Assembly: GCF_030209745.1 (NCBI RefSeq)
Contig: NZ_JARVRJ010000002.1
Location: forward strand, 1 to 64,000
Source: Arthrobacter sp. fls2-241-R2A-200
Lineage (GTDB): Bacteria > Actinomycetota > Actinomycetes > Actinomycetales > Micrococcaceae
DNA length: 64,000 nucleotides
Reading direction: 5' to 3'
How positions within the stretch are numbered: position 1 is the stretch's first letter; each line of letters starts with the position of its first letter. Positions 35,260-46,699 of the stretch are shown in pieces. The notes beneath the pieces are model-generated. The model ran no database searches, was not told the DNA's origin, and worked only from the letters and a program-made list of their open reading frames with translations. A program made the position numbers and the translations under genes.

Positions 35260-36084
35260 CTAACCAACTGCGGTTGCGGCGTCCACCGCTCCCCCATATC
35301 GGCGGTCACGTTTGGCATAGATTTCGACGGCGTCCCACAGCGTGCGCCTGTCAACATCCGGCCACAGGGTATCCATGAAGACAAACTCGGCGTAAGCGGA
35401 TTGCCACAGGAGGAAGTTGGAGAGCCTTTGCTCGCCCGAACTACGCAAAAACAGGTCCACGTCCGGCAAGTCCGGCTCGTCCAAGTACTTCTGGATTGTC
35501 TTCTCGGACACCGAACCCGGCTTGAGCCGCCCTTCGGCGACGTCGCGCGCTATCGCTGCAACGGCGTCGGCTATTTCAGCGCGGCCGCCGTAATTAACAC
35601 ACATGGTTAGCGTGCAGGTCTCGTTGGCGCGTGTGTAGTCTTCAGCGTCTTCCAACTCCTTGATGACCGAGCCCCATAGCTTGGGCCGCCGGCCGGCCCA
35701 GCGGATGCGGACGCCCCATTCGTCGAGCTGGTTGCGCTGGCGCCGTAGCACGTCCTTGTTAAATCCCATCAGGAAGCGCACCTCCTCGGGCGACCGCCGC
35801 CAGTTCTCCGTGGAAAAGGCGTAGACGCTCACGTACTTGATGCCGAGTTCTATGGCTCCGGCCATCACGTCCAGCAACGCAGGCTCCCCTGCTTTGTGGC
35901 CCTCGATGCGCGGCAGGCCACGCTGATTTGCCCAACGGCCATTGCCGTCCATGACGATAGCTACATGCTGCGGGATCAGCTCGCTGGGAATACGCGGCGG
36001 CTCAGCACCGGAGGGATGCTTGTAGGGCGCAATGACCGGGTTCGTCCTGGGCGCGCGTGCCTTAGTCTTCTTTCCAAGTGCCAC
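35260..36084 (-). CDS. uppS: Isoprenyl (polyprenyl) diphosphate synthase, cis type
   Basis: The 274-residue cis-prenyltransferase makes the C50/C55 lipid carrier for cell-wall precursors. It shows [20 protein letters not shown] with the catalytic Asp, the downstream [45 protein letters not shown] and [19 protein letters not shown]. It could be the decaprenyl or undecaprenyl enzyme; the chain length is not readable. It starts 2 bases after the recO stop, forming a recO-uppS operon. Confidence 0.93.
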   Translation of the reverse strand: MALGKKTKARAPRTNPVIAPYKHPSGAEPPRIPSELIPQHVAIVMDGNGRWANQRGLPRIEGHKAGEPALLDVMAGAIELGIKYVSVYAFSTENWRRSPEEVRFLMGFNKDVLRRQRNQLDEWGVRIRWAGRRPKLWGSVIKELEDAEDYTRANETCTLTMCVNYGGRAEIADAVAAIARDVAEGRLKPGSVSEKTIQKYLDEPDLPDVDLFLRSSGEQRLSNFLLWQSAYAEFVFMDTLWPDVDRRTLWDAVEIYAKRDRRYGGAVDAATAVG

Positions 36085-36086
36085 AG

Positions 36087-36839
36087 TCAGCTACGCTCCA
36101 CATGTTTGAGTGATTTGACGGCCCGTTCCAAATGCCATTGCAAATAGCTTGCCACCAGCCCGGCCGCTTCGCGTCTGTGCCGTGCATCAGAAACATCGGC
36201 CACAGACCAGTTGCCAGTCAGCAAGGCACCGAGCAAACCTACCGTCTCGGGAGCGGGTGCAGGGGAACCCGGTGGCCTGCAGTCGTTGCACACCATGCCG
36301 CCCAGGGGTGCAGCGAAAGCCGTATGGGGCCCCGGGCGTCCACACCGGGCACAATCGGTAAAGCTTGGCGCCCACCCACCGGTTGAAAGTGCCCGCAAGA
36401 GATACGAGTCCAGGATCAGTTCCGGTGGGTGGTCGGAGCGGCTCAATGCGGCCAAAGCCCCGACCAGCAGGGTGTATTGTGCAGTTCCCGACTCCGCGTC
36501 AACATCCGTAAGCTTCTCCGCGGTCTCCGTCATTGCCGCAGCGACGGTGAACCGCCCGTAGTCGGCCGCGATACTGGTCCCGTAGGCCCCCTTCGCAACC
36601 GCTTGCGTCACGATATCCAACGTGCGTCCAGCGACGAGCTGCAAGTCAGCGACCATGAATGGTTCCAAACGTGCGCCGAACCGGCTGGTAGTCCTCCGCA
36701 CACCCTTCGCCACCGCACGAACCTGGCCATGATGCTTGGTCAGCAAAGTGATAATGCGATCGGCTTCCCCCAGCTTGTGGGTACGGAGCACCACGGCATC
36801 ATCCCGGTAGGACCGGGCTGCAAAAGACGGATTGGCCAC
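36087..36839 (-). CDS. recO: DNA repair protein RecO
   Basis: The protein of about 250 residues loads RecA onto SSB-coated DNA in the RecF pathway. It has an N-terminal OB fold ([40 protein letters not shown]) and a zinc-binding [10 protein letters not shown] with VCNDC. I prefer GTG 36839 ([13 protein letters not shown]) over the longer frame from 36854 because homologues begin about there, but both are possible. It is coupled to uppS downstream. Confidence 0.92.
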   Translation of the reverse strand: MANPSFAARSYRDDAVVLRTHKLGEADRIITLLTKHHGQVRAVAKGVRRTTSRFGARLEPFMVADLQLVAGRTLDIVTQAVAKGAYGTSIAADYGRFTVAAAMTETAEKLTDVDAESGTAQYTLLVGALAALSRSDHPPELILDSYLLRALSTGGWAPSFTDCARCGRPGPHTAFAAPLGGMVCNDCRPPGSPAPAPETVGLLGALLTGNWSVADVSDARHRREAAGLVASYLQWHLERAVKSLKHVERS

Positions 36840-36932
36840 AACTAATCTTCGCACTACAGGGACAAAGGAACCGGCAGTTTCGCCGTGTGGAGACGGTATT
36901 TCCCGTCACCACACGGCGGTCCGGGAATGACC

Positions 36933-38761
<1,829 letters not shown>

Positions 38762-38777
<16 letters not shown>

Positions 38778-38794
38778 CAGCTAAGAAGAAGCAT
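38762..38794 (-). CDS. leuL: leuA leader peptide
   Basis: A 10-residue open frame, MLLLSCRGEA, begins at ATG 38794 and carries three consecutive leucine codons (CTT CTT CTT). GGGA precedes the start directly, which is too close for an ideal ribosome binding site. It ends inside the 5' arm of the 11-bp hairpin, about 90 bases before leuA. Ribosome stalling at the Leu codons when leucine is scarce would be the expected signal, as in other amino-acid attenuators. Confidence 0.7.
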
Positions 38795-38916
38795 TCCCGC
38801 ACGCACATGGCCAGAGTAGCACGGTGCGTATGATGACAGTGCAACACCTCTAGCAACGTCCACCATGCAGACGCGGCAGCGGGGCAACGCCGCTGCACGG
38901 TACACGAGGAGCCACA

Positions 38917-40869
38917 GTGCCACAGTCGGGGATTACTCTTTCCAACATCGATCCTGGAGTCCGCGCCCAGGACGACCTCTACCAGCACGTCAATGGTGCC
39001 TGGTTGAACAGCACCTCAATTCCCGACGACCGAGCTCTTGAGGGAACTTTCACCGCATTGCGCGATGGCGCCGAATTGGCTGTTAGGTCGATCATCGAGG
39101 AAGCTGCGGCCAAGGGTGCGGCAGCAACCGGAGTCGAACAGCAAATTGGCGGGCTTTACTCCAGTTTCATGGACGAGGCCGCGGCGGAAGAAAAGGGAAT
39201 GACACCCATCAAGGGCCGTCTCGAAGAGGTACGTTCGGTGGAATCGTCTGCGGAACTGGCCGCCCTGGTGGGCAAACTGTTCCGGGCGGACGTCTCCGGA
39301 TTGTTCTCGATCTACCCGGCCCCCGACGCCGGCAACCCTGAACGTATTCTTCTCTATATCGGCCAGGGTGGCTTAGGTCTTCCGGACGAGTCCTACTACC
39401 GGGATGACAAGTTTGCCCCCGTTGTCTCGGCCTACGGCGAGTACATTTCGCGGCTGCTGACGTTGGCAGCCGTCCCTGACCCCGAAGGCGCGTCGGAACG
39501 CATCGTCGCACTGGAGACGGCGCTGGCCTCACATCACTGGGACAACGTCACCTTGCGCGACCCGCAAAAGACATACAATCTCAAATCCGCTGAGGAAGCG
39601 ACAGCCCTGTTCCCGCTCCTGGACACGTGGTTCGAGGCCGCGCGCATCGACAGCGACAAGCGTTCCGAGCTGGTAGTCAGCACCCCGGACTTCTTTGCCG
39701 GGGCCGCGGAGTTGCTTGAGTCCCAGCCGCTGTCCACCTGGAAGGAATGGCTTGTGCTGCGGATTATCAGCTCCGCTGCTCCGTACTTGTCCAGCGATTT
39801 CGTGGAGACCAACTTCAACTTTTACGGCACAACGCTTACCGGCACGCCGCGGAACAAGGAACGCTGGAAGCGGGGCGTCGCCGTCGTCGAAGCTGCGCTA
39901 GGCGAGGCCGTGGGCCAGATTTACGTCCAGCGGCATTTTCCCGAGGGTCACAAGGCGCGGATGGAGACCCTGGTCGCCAACCTGATCGCCGCCTATCGCG
40001 ACAGCATCTCGTCCCTGGATTGGATGGGTGAAGAAACCAAGGCGGAGGCCCTCAAGAAATTGCAGGCATTCCGCCCGAAGATCGGGTTCCCCGACCAGTG
40101 GATCGACTATTCGGACGTGCGTATCGACCCGGCAGACCTGCTGGGGAACGTCGAGCGTGCCCACAATGCCGACGTCGACAGGCACCTGGACGAAATCGGC
40201 AAGCCGGTGGATCTCAACAAGTGGCTGATGACCCCACAGACGGTGAACGCCTACTACCACCCCATGCTGAACGAGATCGTTTTTCCCGCAGCGATTTTGC
40301 AGCCGCCGTTTTTCAACGCCGACGCCGATGACGCCGTGAATTACGGCGGTATCGGCGCGGTCATCGGCCACGAGATCGGCCACGGATTCGATGACCAAGG
40401 GTCCCAATTCGACGGGAGCGGAGCGCTGCGGAACTGGTGGACGGACTCGGACCGCGCCGCGTTCGAAACCCGTACCGCCAAGCTTGTGTCTCAGTACGAC
40501 GCCCTCTCCCCCTACGCGGCGCCGGATCACAAAGTGAACGGAAAGTTGACGCTAGGCGAGAACATCGGGGACCTGGGAGGCCTGACCATCGCATATAAGG
40601 CTTATATGCTCAGCCTGGACGGAAAGCAGCCGGAGGTTCTTGATGGCTTCACCGGCCCTCAACGGTTCTTTATGTCGTGGGCAGCGGGTTGGCGCCAGGT
40701 CATCCGCACCGAAGAAGCCATTCGCAGGCTGGCTACGGATCCGCACTCACCCAACGAGTTCCGGACCAACGCCATCGCCCGAAACCTCGACGCCTTCCAT
40801 GAAGCGTTCAACGTGGCGCCCGAGGACGGAATGTGGATGGAGCCCGCTGACAGGGTCAGCATCTGGTAG
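38917..40869 (+). CDS. M13-family (neprilysin-like) zinc metallopeptidase
   Basis: The 650-residue protein has the M13 opening (GVRAQDDLYQHVNGAWLNST), the zinc site VIGHEIGHGFDDQGSQFD (HExxH) and the third ligand region LTLGENIGDLGGL, with the terminal RTNAIARNLDAFHEAFNV and a C-terminal W. It lacks a signal peptide or membrane anchor, like other actinobacterial cytoplasmic members. The start is GTG 38917 behind GGAG. It is divergent from the leuA leader and followed by a strong hairpin. Confidence 0.93.
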   Translation: MPQSGITLSNIDPGVRAQDDLYQHVNGAWLNSTSIPDDRALEGTFTALRDGAELAVRSIIEEAAAKGAAATGVEQQIGGLYSSFMDEAAAEEKGMTPIKGRLEEVRSVESSAELAALVGKLFRADVSGLFSIYPAPDAGNPERILLYIGQGGLGLPDESYYRDDKFAPVVSAYGEYISRLLTLAAVPDPEGASERIVALETALASHHWDNVTLRDPQKTYNLKSAEEATALFPLLDTWFEAARIDSDKRSELVVSTPDFFAGAAELLESQPLSTWKEWLVLRIISSAAPYLSSDFVETNFNFYGTTLTGTPRNKERWKRGVAVVEAALGEAVGQIYVQRHFPEGHKARMETLVANLIAAYRDSISSLDWMGEETKAEALKKLQAFRPKIGFPDQWIDYSDVRIDPADLLGNVERAHNADVDRHLDEIGKPVDLNKWLMTPQTVNAYYHPMLNEIVFPAAILQPPFFNADADDAVNYGGIGAVIGHEIGHGFDDQGSQFDGSGALRNWWTDSDRAAFETRTAKLVSQYDALSPYAAPDHKVNGKLTLGENIGDLGGLTIAYKAYMLSLDGKQPEVLDGFTGPQRFFMSWAAGWRQVIRTEEAIRRLATDPHSPNEFRTNAIARNLDAFHEAFNVAPEDGMWMEPADRVSIW

Positions 40870-40871
40870 GC

Positions 40872-40910
40872 AGCCTGTGCCCACCAGGCCGGGCCTGGTG
40901 GGCACAGGCT
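40872..40910. terminator. Long perfect hairpin between convergent genes
   Basis: A 17-bp perfect stem (40872-40888 with 40894-40910) and a 5-nt loop lie between the M13 peptidase and the LCP gene. One further C-G pair can form inside the loop. There is no U-tract. Confidence 0.75.
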
Positions 40911-40916
40911 TCAGCA

Positions 40917-42470
40917 CTACTGCGTGATGTTCAGCGGGTTGACCTGTTGGCACACGGCATCGTTGGCCGTTTGGTTGACAACGTTCGCAGGAACGGATGC
41001 CGTGCCATAGGCCGTCCCAGTCAGGAAGTCCGTGCCCACGGACAGCTGGACCCCGGATACCGCGGGAGCCTGTTTCACCTGCGCGGCCGGTATCTTGAAC
41101 AGGGCTGCCACGTCGGTGGCGACGTCCGCGAACCCCGCACCGTAGTACACCACCGTCTGGTCCACCGGATTAGCAAGGTAGGCCACGGAGTCCGTGAAAC
41201 CGTTGGCAGCCAAGGCCGCCGTCAGTTCCTGGCCGCGGGTTGCGACGCCGCTGCCGTTTGCAACCGCCACAGGTTGGATGGCTTTGTTGTACGCGGGAGC
41301 GGGAGGAGCGGCGACTGGCGGTTGCGATGATGCACTGGCAGCCGGGCTCGACGTTGCGCCGGGGGTGGTCAGATCCAGGTCAGCGCGCAGCGCGGCAAAC
41401 AGCTGCGACGCTTGGGGCTCTACAAGTTCCAAGCGGTTTGGGTCCACCGCCGCTGGCTGGGTGGGCACCGAAACGAACGCCACTTTGGACACGTCGATGT
41501 CTTTGAGGCGTCCCCCGATTGTCAGCAGCGAAGGAACGGACGCGAGACCCTCGTCGACAGTAAGGTTCTGGGTGACGACGTCGGCAATCTGCAGGAGTTT
41601 TTGCGGGTTGCCAAGTGTGCCGTCGGCCTTAAGCTTCCTGGTCAACGACGAGAGGAACGCTTGCTGTGCCTTAATCCGGCCCAGGTCGCTGCCATCACCA
41701 AAAGCGTGGCGTGTGCGGAGGAACGAAAGTGCTTGTTCGCCTTCGACGAGTGAGTTGCCTTTGGGAAGCCGGAGACCGGAATCCGGATCAAAAACGGGAT
41801 CGCTGACGCATACGTCCACGCCGCCTACAGCCTTGGATAATTCCTTGACCGCATTAAAGTCGGCCATCATGAAGTGGTCTACCTTCAAACCGGTCAATTT
41901 GTCGATGGTATCCACGGCACAACCGATACCTGCCTCAGCCATGGCCTCATTGATCATCACGCCACTGCGGGCGGGAAAGGTTTGGTTGTTGGTGTGGTCG
42001 GTGCATTGCGGCACATCAACCAGCAGGTCACGCGGGAAACTCATCACACTGACGCGTTTGTTATCGGCCGAGATATCCAACAGCATCATCACATCCGAAT
42101 GGCCGTATCCGGTGGAATCGGCGCTGTTGCCGTATTGGGAGTTTTTCCCGTCCCGGGTGTCCGAGCCGAGAATAAGGATCTGCAAGCGATCGGACTTGTC
42201 ATTTGCTACGGCTTCGCTGGCATCCCGGGTCTCCGCCGCGCTGAGGGGTGCCTTGGTGATGTTCGACTGCAACCGGACCAACCAAAAAGCGGCAAAGGCA
42301 AAACCTCCCAGGAGGACCAATGCCACAATTCCGCTGACAACCTTTATCCAAAGCGGAAGGCCTTTAGGAGCGTTCATATGCCGGGGAGTGCCCGGGGCAT
42401 CTTCTCCTGGCGCTCCCGCCGGGGTTCCAGCGATGCCGGTGCCCTGCCGGCGGGCCTCACGACGTCGCAC
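40917..42470 (-). CDS. LytR-CpsA-Psr (LCP) family protein with LytR C-terminal domain
   Basis: The 517-residue protein attaches anionic polymers (teichoic acid-like or arabinogalactan-like) to peptidoglycan outside the membrane. It has a cytoplasmic basic N-terminus, one membrane anchor (IKVVSGIVALVLLGGFAFAA), the LCP catalytic domain (LQILILGSDTRDGKN, SDVMMLLDISADNKRVSVMS, FPRDLLVDVP, GVDVCVSDPVFD, ALSFLRTRHAFGDGSDLGRI) and a C-terminal LytR_C domain after an Ala/Pro linker (IQPVAVANGSGVATRGQELT). The start is GTG 42470. Confidence 0.92.
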   Translation of the reverse strand: MRRREARRQGTGIAGTPAGAPGEDAPGTPRHMNAPKGLPLWIKVVSGIVALVLLGGFAFAAFWLVRLQSNITKAPLSAAETRDASEAVANDKSDRLQILILGSDTRDGKNSQYGNSADSTGYGHSDVMMLLDISADNKRVSVMSFPRDLLVDVPQCTDHTNNQTFPARSGVMINEAMAEAGIGCAVDTIDKLTGLKVDHFMMADFNAVKELSKAVGGVDVCVSDPVFDPDSGLRLPKGNSLVEGEQALSFLRTRHAFGDGSDLGRIKAQQAFLSSLTRKLKADGTLGNPQKLLQIADVVTQNLTVDEGLASVPSLLTIGGRLKDIDVSKVAFVSVPTQPAAVDPNRLELVEPQASQLFAALRADLDLTTPGATSSPAASASSQPPVAAPPAPAYNKAIQPVAVANGSGVATRGQELTAALAANGFTDSVAYLANPVDQTVVYYGAGFADVATDVAALFKIPAAQVKQAPAVSGVQLSVGTDFLTGTAYGTASVPANVVNQTANDAVCQQVNPLNITQ

Positions 42471-42585
42471 TATTCGGTTTACCTTTCCTCAAACACGTGG
42501 AGTCCCGCAATCATAGTTGCCGAAAACGGGAAGTTCTCCATCCACGCAAAGCCACGCCGGGCCAACAATGTGGCGAGACCGCTGC

Positions 42586-43548
42586 CTAGAAACCCAACTT
42601 GACCAATTGCTTGGGATCCCGTTGCCAATCTTTGGCTACCTTGACATGGAGGTCGAGGTAAACGCGGGTACCAAGCAGGGTTTCGATACCTTTACGGGCA
42701 TTGGTACCAACTTCGCGGAGCCGGCTTCCTCCCTTGCCGATGATGATTGCTTTCTGGGAAGGCCGCTCGACGTAAAGATTGACCCGTACATCCAAGAGGG
42801 GGTTATCTTCTGTCCGACCCTCGCGGGGAACGATCTCATCCACCACCACGGCCAACGAGTGGGGAAGCTCGTCCCGCACCCCTTCCAAGGCGGCTTCCCG
42901 AATAAGTTCGGCGATCATGACGGCCTCTGGCTCGTCGGTCAACTCGCCATCGGGATACAAAGGAGGCGACGGCGGCATGTGGCTGATCAGGACGTCGGCA
43001 ACGGTGCTGACCTGGAAGCCGTCGGCAGCTGAGACGGGGACGATGTCTGCCCACCCCTGCTCACCGAGGACTTCCCGACCCAGCGCGGCGACAGCAAGCA
43101 ACTGTTCCGTCAACGCCTGGCGATCCACTAAGTCGGTCTTCGTCACGAGGGCAACAATTGGCTTACGGCCGACGGCAGCCAACTGGGCCGCAATGTATTT
43201 GTCGCCCGGACCAATTTTTTCGTTGGCCGGCAAACAGAATCCGATCGCGTCGACCTCTGCGAGGGTATCCGCAACCAAATCATTGAGCCTTTTGCCAAGG
43301 AGCGTCCTGGGCCTGTGAAGGCCCGGGGTGTCCACCAGGATCAGCTGAGCATCGTCACGATGAACAATGCCTCGAATGGTATGCCGGGTTGTCTGCGGCT
43401 TTGCTGAGGTGATGGCCACCTTTTGGCCCACCAAAGCGTTGGTCAGGGTCGATTTCCCCGCGTTTGGACGGCCAACGAGCACGGAAAAACCAGCGTGGAA
43501 GCCACCGAAGTCCTCATCGGCGTCGAATTTCTTATATTGCTTGCTCAC
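42586..43548 (-). CDS. era: GTPase Era
   Basis: The 320-residue essential GTPase binds 16S rRNA in small-subunit assembly. It shows G1 GRPNAGKST, the switch region TTRHTIRGI, G3 DTPG, G4 TKTD and G5 SAA, and a C-terminal KH domain (QKAIIIGKGGSRLREVGTNA). I chose GTG 43548 because AGGGAGAA precedes it; the frame extends upstream without a better site. It overlaps the end of the CNNM/CorC gene by 17 bp, closing the phoH-ybeY-CNNM-era operon. Confidence 0.95.
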   Translation of the reverse strand: MSKQYKKFDADEDFGGFHAGFSVLVGRPNAGKSTLTNALVGQKVAITSAKPQTTRHTIRGIVHRDDAQLILVDTPGLHRPRTLLGKRLNDLVADTLAEVDAIGFCLPANEKIGPGDKYIAAQLAAVGRKPIVALVTKTDLVDRQALTEQLLAVAALGREVLGEQGWADIVPVSAADGFQVSTVADVLISHMPPSPPLYPDGELTDEPEAVMIAELIREAALEGVRDELPHSLAVVVDEIVPREGRTEDNPLLDVRVNLYVERPSQKAIIIGKGGSRLREVGTNARKGIETLLGTRVYLDLHVKVAKDWQRDPKQLVKLGF

Positions 43549-44869
43549 GTGGTTCTCCCTGTTGTGTTGCATCGGCCTCGTCGAGAAGGCCTTCAAAGTC
43601 AGTGTCTTCCTTTGGCATGGCTGCCGCAATAACGTGGCTCACCCTGTTCCGGCGACCCTCCAGCCTATCTGCCCTGAGGGACACACCATTCACATCGACC
43701 GAGCTGCCTACGATGGGCACTTGGCCGAGTGCCTTGGCCAGCAGGCCGCCCACGGTGTCCACTTCGTCGTCGTCGAGGTCGAGGTCGAACAGCTCGCCGA
43801 GGTCGTCGATACTCATGCGGGCGCTTACCCTGTACGTGCCATCTCCCAAGTCGACGCACTCTTCAGCGGCGGAATCGTACTCATCCACGATTTCACCCAC
43901 GATTTCCTCGATGAGGTCTTCGAGGGTGACCAAGCCGGCAGTTCCGCCGTACTCGTCAATGACAATGGCCACATGCGTTGATTCCTGTTGGAGTTCCTTG
44001 AGGAGGTCACTGACAGGCTTGGATTCCGGAACGTAACGCACCTCGCGCGCGAGCGAGTCGACGTACCGGGGTTCGACGGCGGCTTCCACACGGTACATGG
44101 CAGCCGCAACATCCTTGAGGTAGAGAATGCCACGGATCTGGTCCGTGTTCTCGCCGATCACCGGGATCCGCGAATAGCCCGACCGGAGGAAGAGGCCCAT
44201 CGCCGTATCGAGGTTTGAGCCTGTGCCGATGCTGACGATGTCGGTGCGGGGAACCATTACCGAACGGACTAAAGTGTCGCCGAAGTCGAAGACCGAATGG
44301 ATGAGTTCGGCTTCGTTGTCCTCGATCATGTCCGATTCCGCGGCACGATCGACGAATTCACGGAATTCTTCTTCGCTGACAAACGCGTCGTCCCCACCGG
44401 GGGCTCCGGGGGCTACCGCTTGTCCCAGGGCAACCAGCCATCCAGGGATGGGTCCAAGTATCCAGCAGAGGAACCTGATCAAGGGCGCCGTGAACCTGAC
44501 CACCGGTCCGGAATGCGCCCGTCCCAGCTGCCGGGGCGAGACGCCCACCAGCATGAAGCCGATAACCGCCATGACGACGGTGGCCACTAATCCCGCAAGC
44601 CAGATGTTGTCCAGCAAACCAAGCAACACCAAGGCAACAGCGACGGCGGCAGCCATTTCAAACCAAACCCGCCAAAAACGGAGGGCACGCATGTGGGCAA
44701 TCGGATTTTTCAGGATACTTCCCAGCGCAAGGCCCCTCCCCTTCCCGCGGTGAAGCGACTGCTCGGCCTCGTGCCTGGGTAGGAAGTTAAAGGCAGCCTC
44801 GGCTGCGGTCAGCAAAGCAACGAAGCTGAGAAAAACCAGCGCCATGCCAACCAGGATGGCCCACGTCAC
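43532..44869 (-). CDS. CNNM/CorC-type transporter-associated protein with CBS domains
   Basis: The 445-residue membrane protein has an N-terminal DUF21/CNNM domain of three to four helices (AILVGMALVFLSFVALLTAA), a tandem CBS pair (VRSVMVPRTDIVSIGTGSNL, ESTHVAIVIDEYGGTAGLVT) and a C-terminal CorC_HlyC domain (VDTVGGLLAKALGQVPIVGS). Relatives transport or regulate Mg2+ or Co2+; 'hemolysin' is a historical label. Its GTG start overlaps the ybeY stop (GTGA). Confidence 0.9.
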   Translation of the reverse strand: MTWAILVGMALVFLSFVALLTAAEAAFNFLPRHEAEQSLHRGKGRGLALGSILKNPIAHMRALRFWRVWFEMAAAVAVALVLLGLLDNIWLAGLVATVVMAVIGFMLVGVSPRQLGRAHSGPVVRFTAPLIRFLCWILGPIPGWLVALGQAVAPGAPGGDDAFVSEEEFREFVDRAAESDMIEDNEAELIHSVFDFGDTLVRSVMVPRTDIVSIGTGSNLDTAMGLFLRSGYSRIPVIGENTDQIRGILYLKDVAAAMYRVEAAVEPRYVDSLAREVRYVPESKPVSDLLKELQQESTHVAIVIDEYGGTAGLVTLEDLIEEIVGEIVDEYDSAAEECVDLGDGTYRVSARMSIDDLGELFDLDLDDDEVDTVGGLLAKALGQVPIVGSSVDVNGVSLRADRLEGRRNRVSHVIAAAMPKEDTDFEGLLDEADATQQGEPREQAI

Positions 44870-45339
44870 TGCATGGTCTCCATGGGGGCATCCTTGCCCA
44901 GGAATTCAGACAGCAGTTCCCGCTGCAAGCCAAACATCTCTTCTTTTTCCGTCGGTTCGGCGTGGTCGAAACCAAGCAGGTGCAGAATGCCGTGTGTCGT
45001 CAGCAACAGCATTTCGTCCTGGGTGGGATGGCCCGCGTTTCGAGCCTGGACTTCGGCCACTTGCGGACAGATCGCAATATCCCCCAGCATTCCCTGCGGG
45101 GTCGGCCGATCCGGAGTGCCCGGCGACAACTCATCCATGGGTACGGAAAGGACATCCGTGGGCCCGGGCTCGTCCATCAATTCCACATGGAGCTTCTCCA
45201 TGGCGGCTTCATCAACCAGGAGGATGGACAGCTCCGCCTGCGGGTGGATGTAGAGCCGCTCAAAGATGAAGCGTGACAGTGTCACCAGTTGGGCCTCGTC
45301 GACGTCCACGCCGGACTCGTTATTGACTTCAATACTCAT
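44866..45339 (-). CDS. ybeY: rRNA maturation factor / endoribonuclease YbeY
   Basis: The 157-residue metal-dependent RNase matures 16S rRNA 3' ends and aids ribosome quality control. The zinc motif HGILHLLGFDH (H-x3-H-x5-H) is complete, and the upstream DVLSVPMDELSPG matches the family pattern. It overlaps phoH (ATGA) upstream and the CNNM gene downstream. Length is normal. Confidence 0.95.
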   Translation of the reverse strand: MSIEVNNESGVDVDEAQLVTLSRFIFERLYIHPQAELSILLVDEAAMEKLHVELMDEPGPTDVLSVPMDELSPGTPDRPTPQGMLGDIAICPQVAEVQARNAGHPTQDEMLLLTTHGILHLLGFDHAEPTEKEEMFGLQRELLSEFLGKDAPMETMQ

Positions 45340-46421
45340 CGGCGGTCTCCCCGTTTGTGCTGGGCCCCAGCAAGATTTTCCGTGCGATGGGCGTCATCCC
45401 ATGAGCTATAGGCAGAAACGATGTCCGCCACCAGGCGGTGCCTGACGACATCCGCGGCGTCGAGGATTGAAAAGTTCACGTCATCGATGCCGTCAAGGAT
45501 CTCGCGGACAATCCGCAGCCCCGATGTGGCTCCAAACGGGAGGTCGATCTGGGTAACGTCCCCTGTAACCACCATCTTTGAGCCGAAGCCCAGGCGGGTG
45601 AGGAACATCTTCATCTGCTCGGGGGTTGTGTTCTGGGCCTCGTCAAGGATGATGAACGCATCATTGAGGGTACGGCCGCGCATGTACGCCAGCGGGGCGA
45701 CCTCTATGGTGCCGGCGGCCATCAGCCGGGGAATCGATTCCGGATCCATCATGTCGTGGAGGGCATCGTACAGCGGCCGAAGGTAAGGATCGATCTTGTC
45801 ACTCAGCGTTCCCGGCAGGAACCCCAGGCGCTCTCCGGCTTCCACCGCAGGCCTGGTCAAGATGATGCGGCTGACTTCCTTCAGCTGAAGAGCCTGCACG
45901 GCCTTGGCCATTGCCAAATATGTCTTGCCCGTTCCGGCGGGGCCGATACCGAAAATCACCGTGTTGTCATCAATCGCGTCAACGTAGTTCTTTTGGTTCA
46001 GCGTCTTGGGGCGGATGGTCTTGCCCCGGCTGGAAAGGATGTTGTGCGTCAGGACGTCCGCTGGATTCTGGACGGACTGGGTCCGCAACAGGGAAACCAA
46101 CTGCTGCAAAACGTCCGGGGTAACCAGGGTCCCCTTGGCAACGAGCCCGCGAACTTCCTCAAGCAGGCGCATGATCCGAGGTATGACGATCGAAGGACCA
46201 GTCATGGACAACTCGTTACCGCGTGCGTGGAAGTTGACGTCCGGGAATTGTTCCTCGATGTACCGCAAGGCCTCGTCATGGCTGCCTAGTGAGTGAACCA
46301 TCTGGTCGGAGTTGTCGAACGTGACGATTTCCGTGCGCGTGCCCGGCAAGGTGTGCGGGAACTCAGTTGGAGCCGGGTTACCGTTACCGGTCCTCGGCCT
46401 CCCATTCAAAGATTCACTCAT
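45336..46421 (-). CDS. PhoH-like ATPase
   Basis: The 361-residue P-loop ATPase of the PhoH family (PhoL/YbeZ type) works with YbeY in RNA processing. It shows Walker [21 protein letters not shown], Walker [31 protein letters not shown] and [15 protein letters not shown]. An N-terminal KH-like segment of about 110 residues precedes the ATPase. I chose ATG 46421 (MSESLNGR), although no clear ribosome binding site is visible. It heads the phoH-ybeY-CNNM-era operon. Confidence 0.92.
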   Translation of the reverse strand: MSESLNGRPRTGNGNPAPTEFPHTLPGTRTEIVTFDNSDQMVHSLGSHDEALRYIEEQFPDVNFHARGNELSMTGPSIVIPRIMRLLEEVRGLVAKGTLVTPDVLQQLVSLLRTQSVQNPADVLTHNILSSRGKTIRPKTLNQKNYVDAIDDNTVIFGIGPAGTGKTYLAMAKAVQALQLKEVSRIILTRPAVEAGERLGFLPGTLSDKIDPYLRPLYDALHDMMDPESIPRLMAAGTIEVAPLAYMRGRTLNDAFIILDEAQNTTPEQMKMFLTRLGFGSKMVVTGDVTQIDLPFGATSGLRIVREILDGIDDVNFSILDAADVVRHRLVADIVSAYSSWDDAHRTENLAGAQHKRGDRR

Positions 46422-46699
46422 GGTGCTGGCTGCTAAGCCTGTTCTCCTCTGGTTGTCTAGGCAATTCATCGATTCCAGCGGCGCTTGCTGTGGCTTCACC
46501 AGCGTCCTCGAACCACTTCAATCCTACGCCAGCCTGACTCGATGTCGGCGTTGGTCTCAACTCCGCATCGGGCTGGTATCAATCACGTTTCAGTTAGCGC
46601 CCTTCACCGTATTCGCAAGGGACCGCCGTCGGCTGTATGCAAAGCTGGCATAGGGGGTAACAAAGCACCGGCAGAACTGGTCCGGCGGAGAACGCCGCC

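Noticed and set aside
41194..42516. 440-residue open frame antisense to the LCP gene
   Set aside because: It is a composition-driven shadow; the LCP protein on the other strand has clear motifs.
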